NCBI GenBank assembly: GCA_021816565.1
Contig: JAKAXN010000111.1
Span: 1-11,814 of the forward strand
DNA length: 11,814 bases
Direction of reading: 5' to 3'
From: Actinomycetes bacterium
GTDB lineage: Bacteria; Actinomycetota; Acidimicrobiia; Acidimicrobiales; Palsa-688
Shown here: positions 4,374 to 11,386 of the stretch, piece by piece
Layout of the letters: each line of letters starts with the position of its first letter
Numbering within the stretch: the stretch's first letter is position 1
Made by a program: the position numbers and the translations under genes
Notes under the pieces: generated by a model
Told to the model about the DNA's origin: nothing
Database searches by the model: none
The model's input: the letters and a program-made list of their open reading frames with translations, nothing else

Positions 4374-6506
4374 TCAGGCGCCTACGGGGGTCGCGCCGGC
4401 CAGGACCGAGCCGACCGCCCCGAGGAGCTGCTCGGGGGTGAAGGGCTTCTCTATCACCGTGATCCCCTCCTCCAGAACCCCCCGGGTGGCGATCTCGTCG
4501 CGGCTGTAGCCGGACATGTACAGCACCGGCAGCACCGGCCGGGTCTGCTGCATCCGCTGCACCAGGTCCCGCCCGGACAGGCCCCCGGGCATGACCACGT
4601 CGGTGACCAGCACGTCGAAGTCCTCCGGGGCGTAGCCGTCCAGGGCCTCGGCGGCGGTCCCGGCCGTGCGCACCCGGTACCCCCCGCCCTCCAGGATGCG
4701 CTGGCAGGCCCGCCGCACGCCGTCCTCGTCCTCGACCAGGAGCACGGTGGCGGTCCCGGCCGGGGCGGCGGCCGGAGGGGCGGGCGCGGGCTCCGGGTCG
4801 GCCGCCACCCCGGTGGCCGGCAGGTAGACCGTCACCGTGGTCCCGGTGCCCGCCTCGCTGTCGAGCCCGATGTGGCCGCCGTAGCGGCGCACGATGCCGT
4901 ACACCGTGGCCAGGCCCAGGCCGGTGCCCGACCCGGCCTCTTTGGTGGTGAAGTACGGCTCGAACGCCCGGGCCGCGGTGGCCGGGCTCATCCCGCAGCC
5001 GTCGTCGGTCACCGATATGCGCACCGCCGGACCGGGCCGGAGGTCGCTGCCGGCCGGCAGGGCGGCCCTGTCGAGCTGCACCGGCTCGGTCCGGACCAGG
5101 ATGGAGCCGCTGCCGGTGATGGCCTGGCGGGCGTTGACCACCAGGTTGACCATCACCTGGTGCAGCTCGCCGGCGTCGCAGAGCACCGCCGGCAGGCCCG
5201 GGCTCAGGTCGGCGATCAGCGTGACGTCCTCCCCGACGCTGCGGCGCAGCATGCGCACCACCTCGGTGATGGTCTCGTTGACCTCCAGCGGGGACGGGCG
5301 GACCAGGTCCCGGCGGGAGAACACGAGGAGCCGGCGGGTCAGGTCGGCGGCCCGGGTGGCGGCTCCCCGGACCTCGGCCAGGTCCGCCTGGGCGTCGTCG
5401 TCGGCGGGCAGCTCCTCGGCCAGGAAGTCCACGTGGGTCTGGATGACCATCAGCAGATTGTTGAAGTCGTGGGCGATGCCCCCGGCCAGCTGGCCCACCG
5501 CCTCCAGGCGCTGGGCCTGCTGGAGCTCCGCCTCCAGCAGCTGGCGGGCCCGCTCGGCCTCCAGGGAGCGGGCCATGGCCTGGTCCAGCTCGGCGTTCTT
5601 CTCGTGCAGGTCCCGGGCGACGGCGATGGCCCGGTCCCGGCGGGCGGCCGCGGACTGCACGGCGCGCACGGCCAGACCGCCGGTTATCAGGGCCAGGGCG
5701 GCCAGCAGCCACGGCAGCAGGCGCTCGAGGGGCGAGAGGAGTGAGCCGCTGGTGGCCACCACGAATCGCAGGACCGGCCCGGTGGCCGCCGGCGCCGAGG
5801 TCACCACCGCCCGGTTCAGGTCGATGAGCACCCCGACCTGGTCTCCCCGCAGGGGCAGCTGGTGGGTGCTGGCGAAGATGAGCGGGGCGCGCCCGTCGGC
5901 CCCGTTGTACACGGCGATGCTCAGCCGGGGGAACGGGCTCTTCACCGTGATCCCCGCCGGGAGGGGCAGCTCGGCGTAGACGCCGTAGCCCGACGGCACG
6001 GCTGGTGCCCCCATGAGCAGGGCCAGTGTCCGGCCGGCGCCCCGGCCGACGAAGCCCAGGACCTGGAGGCCCGCTCCGGTGCGCAGGCGGGAGTCGACCT
6101 GCTGGCCGTAGGGGCTCAGGCCGCCGGTGTCTCCGACCACGGCCGGAGATCCCCGGACCGCGGTCACTGCCGGCGCCGGGCCGTGCCCGGTGCGCAGCAC
6201 CGCCACCGAGGCGAACGCCACCATGGCGGACTCCTGGCCCACCACCTGCCGGAGGCTGGCCGGGGTGGCTCCGGTGGCCGCCGCCACCGCCCCGATGGAG
6301 GCCATGGAGGACTTGATCTGGGTGAGCAGCGAGGTGACCGACACCGAGGCGTCGTTGGCCTGCAACTGCAGCAGCCGGTGGCTGTCGCGGGCGTTCAGGC
6401 CGAGGGTCAGGGAGGCCAGCCCCACCGCCGCGGCCACCGCGACCACGGCGATGGCGGCGCAGGTCCGGTTGAGGCGGCGACCCACCCGCATCGGGCGCCG
6501 GGTCAT
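4374..6506 (-). CDS. membrane-bound hybrid histidine kinase with C-terminal receiver
   Basis: A 710-aa two-component sensor. The N-terminal transmembrane helix is at about 16-37, an extracytoplasmic region of unrecognised fold at about 38-262, and the second helix at about 263-283. A coiled coil (285-335) leads to the phosphoacceptor helix with H346 in GGIAHDFNN. The ATPase domain has the N box (NLVVNARQAI, N458), G1 box DDGCGM (501-506), F box FEPYFTTK and G2 box GSGTGLGLA (525-533). After a Pro/Ala linker (567-585) comes a receiver with acidic pair E592/D593, phospho-Asp D636 in VTDVVMPG, S665 and K687 in EKPF. All key residues are present, so it should autophosphorylate and pass phosphate to its own receiver. 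The ATG overlaps the TGA of the receiver-EAL gene by four bases (ATGA), giving translational coupling; the two proteins probably act in one pathway. No HAMP domain or PAS domain is evident. Confidence 0.93.
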   Translation of the reverse strand: MTRRPMRVGRRLNRTCAAIAVVAVAAAVGLASLTLGLNARDSHRLLQLQANDASVSVTSLLTQIKSSMASIGAVAAATGATPASLRQVVGQESAMVAFASVAVLRTGHGPAPAVTAVRGSPAVVGDTGGLSPYGQQVDSRLRTGAGLQVLGFVGRGAGRTLALLMGAPAVPSGYGVYAELPLPAGITVKSPFPRLSIAVYNGADGRAPLIFASTHQLPLRGDQVGVLIDLNRAVVTSAPAATGPVLRFVVATSGSLLSPLERLLPWLLAALALITGGLAVRAVQSAAARRDRAIAVARDLHEKNAELDQAMARSLEAERARQLLEAELQQAQRLEAVGQLAGGIAHDFNNLLMVIQTHVDFLAEELPADDDAQADLAEVRGAATRAADLTRRLLVFSRRDLVRPSPLEVNETITEVVRMLRRSVGEDVTLIADLSPGLPAVLCDAGELHQVMVNLVVNARQAITGSGSILVRTEPVQLDRAALPAGSDLRPGPAVRISVTDDGCGMSPATAARAFEPYFTTKEAGSGTGLGLATVYGIVRRYGGHIGLDSEAGTGTTVTVYLPATGVAADPEPAPAPPAAAPAGTATVLLVEDEDGVRRACQRILEGGGYRVRTAGTAAEALDGYAPEDFDVLVTDVVMPGGLSGRDLVQRMQQTRPVLPVLYMSGYSRDEIATRGVLEEGITVIEKPFTPEQLLGAVGSVLAGATPVGA

Positions 6507-7732
6507 CCGGTCGGGAACAGGGCCGGGCCGAGCGGGCTGGGCCGGCCGAGGAAGTATCCCTGGCCCAGCCGGGCCCCGAGGTCGGCGACGCAGCGCAGCT
6601 CCGCCTCCACCTCGATACCCTCGGCGACCACCTCCGCGCCGAGCTCCCTGGCCGAGGAGATGATCCCGACGGCCACCGCCCGCTTGGCCTGATCGTCGTG
6701 GATGCCGGTGACCAGGCTGCGGTCCAGCTTGACCAGGTCCGGTCGCAGGATGAGCACGTGGCGCAGGCTGGCGTAGCCCGCCCCGGCGTCGTCGACGGCC
6801 ACCCGGGCCCCGGCGGCCCGGAACCGGTCCAGCGCCCGGCAGAGCGGCCCGTAGTCGTCGACCACCGCGTGCTCGGTCACTTCCAGCACCAGCCGGTCGG
6901 CGATCGGGCAGCTGTCGAACTCGGCGGCGAAGCGGGGATCGGCGATCACCACCGGTGACAGGTTGACCCCCACCAGCCGGCCGCTCGGGCTCAGGAAGGC
7001 GGTGGCCACGGCCCGGCGGAACGCCGCCACCTCCAGCTCGTAGCCCAGGCCGGCCGACCAGGCCTCGGCGAACCACTGGTCGGGGGGGCGGGCCGGGCCG
7101 ACCCGGAACCGGGCCAGGGCCTCGTGGCCGACCACCTGGCCGGTGTCGAGGGAGAGCACCGGCTGGAACGCCATGTGCAGGCCCCCGTCCAGCGCGTCCC
7201 TGATGCGGGCCGCCTTCAGGTGCCGTTCGTTCTCGTCGTGACGCTGGCGGCTGAGCCGGTTGCTCAGCTCGCCGATCACCTCGGAGGCGATCTCCCCGGC
7301 CAGCACTCCTTCGCCCCGGCTGGCGGCGCGCAGGGCGGCGGCCACGTCGGTGGAGGCGCCCTTCAGCAGGTAGCCCGACGCCCCGGCGGCCAGCATGGCG
7401 AGCACCTCGCCCCGCTCGGCCGACCCGGACAGGGCCACGACCCGGGTGGCCGGGGACCCGGCCCGCAGGGCCTCGGTCACCTGGATGCCGTCCCCGCCGG
7501 GCATCGACACGTCGATGAGCGCCACGTCCGGCTGCAGCTCCAGCCCCAGCCGGACGGCCTCGGCGCCGGTGGCCGCGGCGCCGGCCAGGACCAGCCCGTC
7601 GCTGCGGCCCACGATGCGGGCCAGGGTGCGGCGGACGGCCTCGTCGTCGTCGGCGATGAGCACCCGGATCAGGCGCACCCCCGGCCGGCTTCCCGTGTCG
7701 ATTCCTCCCGAAGTTCCTCCCCGACCACTCAT
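6503..7732 (-). CDS. response regulator with EAL domain (c-di-GMP phosphodiesterase)
   Basis: A 409-aa protein. The receiver at about 21-140 has D28/D29, phospho-Asp D74 in LIDVSMPG, S102 and K124 in YLLKG (NarL/FixJ style). A linker helix follows, then an EAL domain at about 180-405. The EAL domain keeps the residues expected for metal binding and catalysis: E204 (HEALARF), N257 (VNLSP), E284 (LEVTE), D314/D315 (DDAGAGY), K335 and D337 (LVKLD), E371 (VAEGIE) and Q391 (GQGYFLG). It should hydrolyse c-di-GMP to pGpG under control of phosphorylation. No GGDEF domain is present. The likely phosphodonor is the coupled hybrid kinase. ATG at 7732 fits a leaderless promoter with TACCTT six bases upstream. 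GTG at 7678 (MRLIRVLIADDD) is an alternative, because codons 1-10 have low third-position GC and the receiver fold starts only at about residue 21. Confidence 0.93.
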   Translation of the reverse strand: MSGRGGTSGGIDTGSRPGVRLIRVLIADDDEAVRRTLARIVGRSDGLVLAGAAATGAEAVRLGLELQPDVALIDVSMPGGDGIQVTEALRAGSPATRVVALSGSAERGEVLAMLAAGASGYLLKGASTDVAAALRAASRGEGVLAGEIASEVIGELSNRLSRQRHDENERHLKAARIRDALDGGLHMAFQPVLSLDTGQVVGHEALARFRVGPARPPDQWFAEAWSAGLGYELEVAAFRRAVATAFLSPSGRLVGVNLSPVVIADPRFAAEFDSCPIADRLVLEVTEHAVVDDYGPLCRALDRFRAAGARVAVDDAGAGYASLRHVLILRPDLVKLDRSLVTGIHDDQAKRAVAVGIISSARELGAEVVAEGIEVEAELRCVADLGARLGQGYFLGRPSPLGPALFPTG

Positions 7733-7738
7733 GCGGCC

Positions 7739-7744
7739 AAGGTA
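7739..7744 (-). promoter_or_regulatory. -10 box of the receiver-EAL/hybrid kinase operon
   Basis: TACCTT (TANNNT) on the minus strand is followed by GGCCGC and then ATG at 7732. Transcription starting at the A of ATG would give a leaderless mRNA and put the upstream palindrome centre at about -43. Confidence 0.5.
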
Positions 7745-7762
7745 CGGTGCGGGCCGTCTGCC

Positions 7763-7788
7763 CTGATAGGGACCTAGGTCCCTATCAG
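7763..7788. promoter_or_regulatory. perfect 26-bp palindrome, DosR/DevR-box-like operator
   Basis: Both 13-base arms match perfectly around the core GGGACCTAGGTCCC. The published DosR (DevR) box of mycobacteria has the same half-sites, GGGAC and GTCCC, with the same four-base spacer (usually TWWA; here CTAG). The core covers about -37 to -50 relative to a leaderless start at 7732, where an activator could contact RNA polymerase. It could instead act as a hairpin ending the prephenate dehydratase-nitroreductase operon, whose stop is 23 bases away; the absence of a T-run on the minus strand argues weakly against that. Confidence 0.65.
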
Positions 7789-7810
7789 TAGGATCGGGAA
7801 AGCCGGGCCT

Positions 7811-8455
7811 CTACCTGGTGGCCCCCCACGAATCCCAGTAGGTGATGTCCTCCACCGGGGGCCGCTTGGCCGGCTTGAAGTCCGTGCCGATGGTGTAGGC
7901 CACCGGCAGCAGCGCGATCTGCGTGACCGAGTCGTAGGGGATGCCGAGCAGCTCGGCCGCCTCCTTTTCCTTGAACAGGTGCAGCGTGGTCCACGCCGCC
8001 CCGAGGCCCCGTGACCGCAGGGCCAGCATGAAGCTCCATGCCGCGGGGATGACCGAGCCGTACATGGAGGCGGCCCCGATGTTGGGCATGTTGTCCACCC
8101 GGCCCTCGATGCAGGGGATCACGTGCACCGGCACGTCGGCCAGGATGTCGGTGAGGAACAGGGCGCTCTCGTAGACCTTCCTGGTCTGGTCGTCCATCTC
8201 CCGGCCGGCCGCGGACTGCAGGTAGCCCCGGCCGCCCTCGTTGTACATGTCCGCCAGCGCCCGTCTCTTGTCAGCGTCGGTGACAACCATCCAGCGCCAT
8301 CCCTGCTGGTTGCTGCCGGTGGGCGCCTGCACCGCCAACCTCAGGCAGTCGACCACCACCTCGGCCGGCACCGGCCGGCTGACATCCAGCCGTTTGCGCA
8401 CCGACCGGGTGGTCGACAGCAGCTTGTCGGTGACGGACAGGTCGAACTCGGTCAT
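7811..8455 (-). CDS. nitroreductase family flavoprotein
   Basis: A 214-aa FMN-dependent oxidoreductase of the nitroreductase fold. Visible family features are TTRSVRKRLD at 15-24 (Arg contacts to the FMN phosphate), PTGSNQQGWRWMVV at 46-59 (flavin loop), IPAAWSFMLALRSRGLGAAW at about 136-155 (central helix and second flavin loop) and PVAYTIGTDFKPAKRPPVEDI near the C-terminus, a form common in actinobacterial members. The length is normal. The substrate is unknown; relatives reduce nitro compounds, quinones or enones with NAD(P)H or F420H2. Start ATG at 8455 has AGGGGA about eight bases upstream, inside the end of the prephenate dehydratase gene. The start comes one base after that gene's stop, so the two form an operon. 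Confidence 0.92.
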   Translation of the reverse strand: MTEFDLSVTDKLLSTTRSVRKRLDVSRPVPAEVVVDCLRLAVQAPTGSNQQGWRWMVVTDADKRRALADMYNEGGRGYLQSAAGREMDDQTRKVYESALFLTDILADVPVHVIPCIEGRVDNMPNIGAASMYGSVIPAAWSFMLALRSRGLGAAWTTLHLFKEKEAAELLGIPYDSVTQIALLPVAYTIGTDFKPAKRPPVEDITYWDSWGATR

Positions 8456-8456
8456 G

Positions 8457-9419
8457 TCAGTTTCCCCTTATGCGTGAACGGATCTCGTCTATCCAGCGGT
8501 CGGCCGCGGCCCAGGCCTGCCCGGCCCGCTCGCGCACGTCCGCCCCGTGCGCCCCGGCCGCCGGATAGGAGCCGAGGAATTTGAGCGAGAGCAGCCCGGT
8601 GTGCAGGTCGCGCAGGCAGTCGGCGACGACCTCGTCGGCCACGTGGCCCTCGAAGTCGATGATGAAGCAGTAGTCGCCGAGCTGCCGCTTGGTCGGCCGG
8701 GACTCCAGCTTCACCAGGTTGAGGTCCCGGGCCGAGAACTGCCCCAGGATGCCGTGCAGCGAACCCGGCCGGTCGGCGGACTGGAAGCACACCACGCTGG
8801 TCTTGTCGTGGCCGGTGGGGGCCGGGATCCCCCGTTCGGGGCGGGAGACGAGGACGAAGCGGGTGGAGTTGTCGGGGTGGTCCTCGATCTCCGCGGCCAG
8901 CACCTCCAGCCCGTAGAGCGAAGCCGCCAGCGCGGTTCCGATGGCAGCGGTGGTGCCAACAGGGCCGGCCGTGCCCTCGCCCACCTGGCGGACGGCCTCG
9001 GCGGTGGAGGTGGCCGCCACCTCCTCCGCCCCCGGCAGGTTGGCGGTGAGCCAGGCCCGGCACTGGCCGGTGGCGTGGGGGAACGAGACCACCCGCGTCA
9101 CGTCCGCCAGCCTCACCCCGGGCCGGGCCAGCAGGTTCTGGGTGACCGGCATGACCACCTCGCCGACGATGATCAGCTCCCGGTCGTGCACCAGCTGGTC
9201 CATGGTGATCGAGACGGTGCCCTCGATGGAGTTCTCGATGGCCACGAAGCCGTAGTCGACCGTGCCGTCGGCCACCCCGCCCAGGACGTGCACGAACGAC
9301 GGCATCGGCTGCAGGCGGGCGCCGGACAGCCCCGGGTCGCTGCGCAGGGCGTGCTCGGTGAAGGTGCCGCGCGGTCCCAGGAAGCCGATCGTGGCTTGCG
9401 GGGAGACAACGCCGGTCAT
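8457..9419 (-). CDS. pheA: prephenate dehydratase
   Basis: A 320-aa enzyme that converts prephenate to phenylpyruvate, the committed step of phenylalanine synthesis in the cytoplasm. The periplasmic-binding-protein-like catalytic part spans about 10-190, with GPRGTFTEHA (15-24), IENSIEGTV (61-69) and the catalytic STRF motif (T186, R187, F188). An ACT regulatory domain follows at about 205-285 with GSLHGIL and ESRP (239-242), the motifs that bind phenylalanine in feedback inhibition. There is no chorismate mutase domain, so this is the monofunctional type. ATG at 9419 was chosen because it begins directly before the conserved TIGFLGPRGTF; an upstream extension would run through larB. It has no ribosome site, but TATCCT lies eight bases upstream, suggesting a leaderless or near-leaderless mRNA. 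Confidence 0.95.
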   Translation of the reverse strand: MTGVVSPQATIGFLGPRGTFTEHALRSDPGLSGARLQPMPSFVHVLGGVADGTVDYGFVAIENSIEGTVSITMDQLVHDRELIIVGEVVMPVTQNLLARPGVRLADVTRVVSFPHATGQCRAWLTANLPGAEEVAATSTAEAVRQVGEGTAGPVGTTAAIGTALAASLYGLEVLAAEIEDHPDNSTRFVLVSRPERGIPAPTGHDKTSVVCFQSADRPGSLHGILGQFSARDLNLVKLESRPTKRQLGDYCFIIDFEGHVADEVVADCLRDLHTGLLSLKFLGSYPAAGAHGADVRERAGQAWAAADRWIDEIRSRIRGN

Positions 9420-9427
9420 GGGCGGGC

Positions 9428-9433
9428 AGGATA
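9428..9433 (-). promoter_or_regulatory. -10 box of pheA
   Basis: TATCCT on the minus strand is followed by eight bases and the ATG at 9419. On the plus strand the same bases read AGGATA, which supplies the only ribosome-site-like motif (AGGA, 10 bases from the ATG) for divergent larB. The two starts are only 22 bp apart, so upstream promoter elements must lie inside the opposite gene. Confidence 0.45.
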
Positions 9434-9441
9434 GATGGGTT

Positions 9442-10188
9442 ATGGATGCGGCCGCCGTTCGGAAACTGCTGGACTCACTCACCGCCGGCGAGCTCGACGC
9501 CGACGAGGTGGTGCGTCGGCTGCAGGCGCTGCCGTTCACCGACATGGGCTACGCCACCATCGACTCGCACCGGGAGCTGCGCCAGGGCCTGCCCGAGGCG
9601 GTCTACGGCCCGGGAAAGAGTGCCGGGCACTGCGTCGGCATCGTCGGCGAGCTGCTCTCGTCGGGCGAGGGGCCGGTGCTGCTCAGCCGGGCCACCGAGG
9701 AGCAGGTCGACGCCGTGACCGGGGCCTGGCCGGGAGGCCAGGTGTGGGGATCCACCGTGGTGTGGCGGCCGGCCCCGGAGCGGGACCTGGATCCGATCCT
9801 GGTGGTCACCGCCGGCACCGCCGACCTGGCCGTGGCCTACGAGTGCGAGGCCACCCTCCGGGCGTTCGGGATCCCGTCCCGGCTGATCGCCGACGTCGGC
9901 GTGGCCGGCATCCACCGGCTGCTGGCCCGGGTGGAGGAGATCCAGCGGGCCCGGGCGGTGGTGGTGGTGGCCGGCATGGAGGGCGCCCTGGCGTCGGTGA
10001 TCGGCGGCCTGACCGCAGCGCCGGTGGTGGCCGTACCGACGAGTGTCGGATACGGCGCATCTTTGGCCGGTGTCACGGCTCTGCTGGGCATGCTCTCCTC
10101 GTGCGCCTCCGGCCTGGTGGTCGTGGGCATCGACAACGGCTTCGGCGCGGCCTTCGCCGTCCACCGCCTCCTGGGCCTGCCCCGGTGA
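9442..10188 (+). CDS. larB: LarB, nickel-pincer cofactor biosynthesis carboxylase/hydrolase
   Basis: A 248-aa protein. LarB carboxylates nicotinic acid adenine dinucleotide and cleaves its phosphoanhydride, the first step to the nickel-pincer nucleotide of lactate racemase-type enzymes. The N-terminal part has the conserved HRELRQGLPEAVYGPGKS (43-60). The AIR-carboxylase-like (PurE-like) domain carries VTAGTADLAVAYE (122-134), DVGVAGIHRLL (151-161), AGMEGALASVIGGL (177-190), VPTSVGYGAS (198-207) and SSCASG with C221, then GIDNGFGAAFA. The cysteine in this position is the one reported to form the covalent pyridinium intermediate in studied LarB. The start is ATG at 9442. Its stop overlaps the GTG start of larC by four bases (GTGA), so the pair is translationally coupled. 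Confidence 0.95.
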   Translation: MDAAAVRKLLDSLTAGELDADEVVRRLQALPFTDMGYATIDSHRELRQGLPEAVYGPGKSAGHCVGIVGELLSSGEGPVLLSRATEEQVDAVTGAWPGGQVWGSTVVWRPAPERDLDPILVVTAGTADLAVAYECEATLRAFGIPSRLIADVGVAGIHRLLARVEEIQRARAVVVVAGMEGALASVIGGLTAAPVVAVPTSVGYGASLAGVTALLGMLSSCASGLVVVGIDNGFGAAFAVHRLLGLPR

Positions 10189-11381
10189 CCACCGTCGCCT
10201 GGTGGCACTGCTACGCCGGCATCGCCGGCAACATGGCCCTCGGCTCGCTGATCGACGCCGGCGCCGACATCGACCAGATCGAGCGGGAGCTGGTGTCGCT
10301 GCCGTTCGGGGGCTGGACCCTCGAGACCGAGCCGGTCATGCGCGGCGGGCTGGCCGCCACCCACGTCCGGGTCAAGGTGCGCGAGCACTCGGTGGTGCGC
10401 ACCTACAGCCACATCGTCGGGCTGATCACCGAGGCCCGGCTGCCGGACCGGGCCCGCAGCCGGTCCCTGGCCGCCTTCGAGAAGCTGGCCGTGGCCGAGG
10501 CCCAGCTGCACCGGCGCCCGGTCGCCCAGGTGCACTTCCACGAGGTCGGCTCGGCCGACGCCATCATCGACATCGTCGGCACCTGCGTGGCCCTCGAGCT
10601 ACTCGGGGTGGACGAGATCCGCTCCTCCGCGGTGGCCCAGGGCACCGGCATGGTCTCCTCCGCCCACGGCGCCCTGCCCGTGCCGGCCCCGGCGGTGGTG
10701 TCGCTGCTGGCCGCGGCCGGGGCCCCGACCTACGGCACCGCCATACCGATGGAGCTGACCACCCCCACCGGGGCGGCCCTGCTGGCCGCCCTGTCGTCGG
10801 GGTGGGGACCGATGCCGGCCATGACCGTCACCGGCGTGGGGTTCGGCGCCGGGTCCCGGGAGATCGACGGGATGCCCAACGCGGTGCAGGTGGTGCTCGG
10901 CACGCCGGCCGAGCGGCCCGAGTCCGACGGCCAGCCGGTGGTGGTGCTCGAGGCCAACGTGGACGACGTGACCGGCGAGATCCTCGGTTCCACCGTGGCC
11001 GCCCTCATGGCCGCCGGGGCCCTCGACGCCTGGGTCACGCCGGTCACCGGGAAGAAGGGTCGGCCGGCCCACGTGGTGTCGGTGCTGTGCCCGCCGGCTG
11101 CCTCCGCCCCGCTGCGGCGGATCCTGGCCGACGAGACCGGCACCCTCGGGATCCGCTCGACCACCTGGCAACGCTGGGTCGCCGACCGGGACTTCGCCTC
11201 GGTCGAGGTGGAGGGCCACCCGGTGCGGGTCAAGCGCGGCCCCCGCCGGATCAAGGCCGAGCACGACGACGCGGCCCGGGTGGCCCGCCTGATCGGCGTG
11301 CCGGTCCGGGAGGTGGCCCGACGGGCGGAGGAGGCGGCGCACCGCCTCTTCGACGCTCCGGAGTCCCCTGCGCCAGGATGA
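10185..11381 (+). CDS. larC: LarC, nickel insertion protein of the pincer cofactor
   Basis: A 398-aa single-frame LarC, which inserts nickel into the pyridinium bis-thiocarboxylate mononucleotide in a CTP-dependent step. Conserved blocks are the N-terminal HCYAGIAGNMALGSLIDAGA (8-27), VHFHEVGSADAIIDIVG (116-132), LPVPAPAVVSLL (164-175), ELTTPTGAALLAAL (190-203), VLEANVDDVTGEILG (254-268), GKKGRPAHVVSVLC (289-302) and ETGTLGIRST (317-326). Unlike Lactiplantibacillus plantarum, where larC is split by a frameshift, this gene is continuous. The usual GDM of the first motif is GNM here (N16). The start is GTG at 10185, overlapping the larB stop. No larA (racemase) or larE (sulfur transferase) gene is inside the window; they may lie downstream or elsewhere. 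Confidence 0.94.
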   Translation: MTTVAWWHCYAGIAGNMALGSLIDAGADIDQIERELVSLPFGGWTLETEPVMRGGLAATHVRVKVREHSVVRTYSHIVGLITEARLPDRARSRSLAAFEKLAVAEAQLHRRPVAQVHFHEVGSADAIIDIVGTCVALELLGVDEIRSSAVAQGTGMVSSAHGALPVPAPAVVSLLAAAGAPTYGTAIPMELTTPTGAALLAALSSGWGPMPAMTVTGVGFGAGSREIDGMPNAVQVVLGTPAERPESDGQPVVVLEANVDDVTGEILGSTVAALMAAGALDAWVTPVTGKKGRPAHVVSVLCPPAASAPLRRILADETGTLGIRSTTWQRWVADRDFASVEVEGHPVRVKRGPRRIKAEHDDAARVARLIGVPVREVARRAEEAAHRLFDAPESPAPG

Positions 11382-11386
11382 CCGCC

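Noticed and set aside
4261..5712. 483-aa open frame on the minus strand overlapping the kinase
   Set aside because: Low-complexity Gly/Arg/Pro/Ala translation in a shifted frame of a real, fully motif-bearing kinase gene; a GC-rich shadow.
6507..7076. Extending the hybrid kinase frame upstream to give a 900-aa protein
   Set aside because: This stretch is antisense-free but out of frame with the clearly coding EAL domain on the same strand. Its translation is Arg/Gly/Pro-rich, and the ATGA overlap at 6503-6506 gives a natural start.
9420..9545. Upstream extension of pheA
   Set aside because: It would lie antisense to the larB start and adds a Ser-rich segment absent from prephenate dehydratases; ATG at 9419 fits the family.
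9435..10184. Upstream extension of the larC frame through larB
   Set aside because: It overlaps larB entirely in another frame and reads as Arg/Gly-rich noise; GTG at 10185 matches the normal LarC N-terminus.
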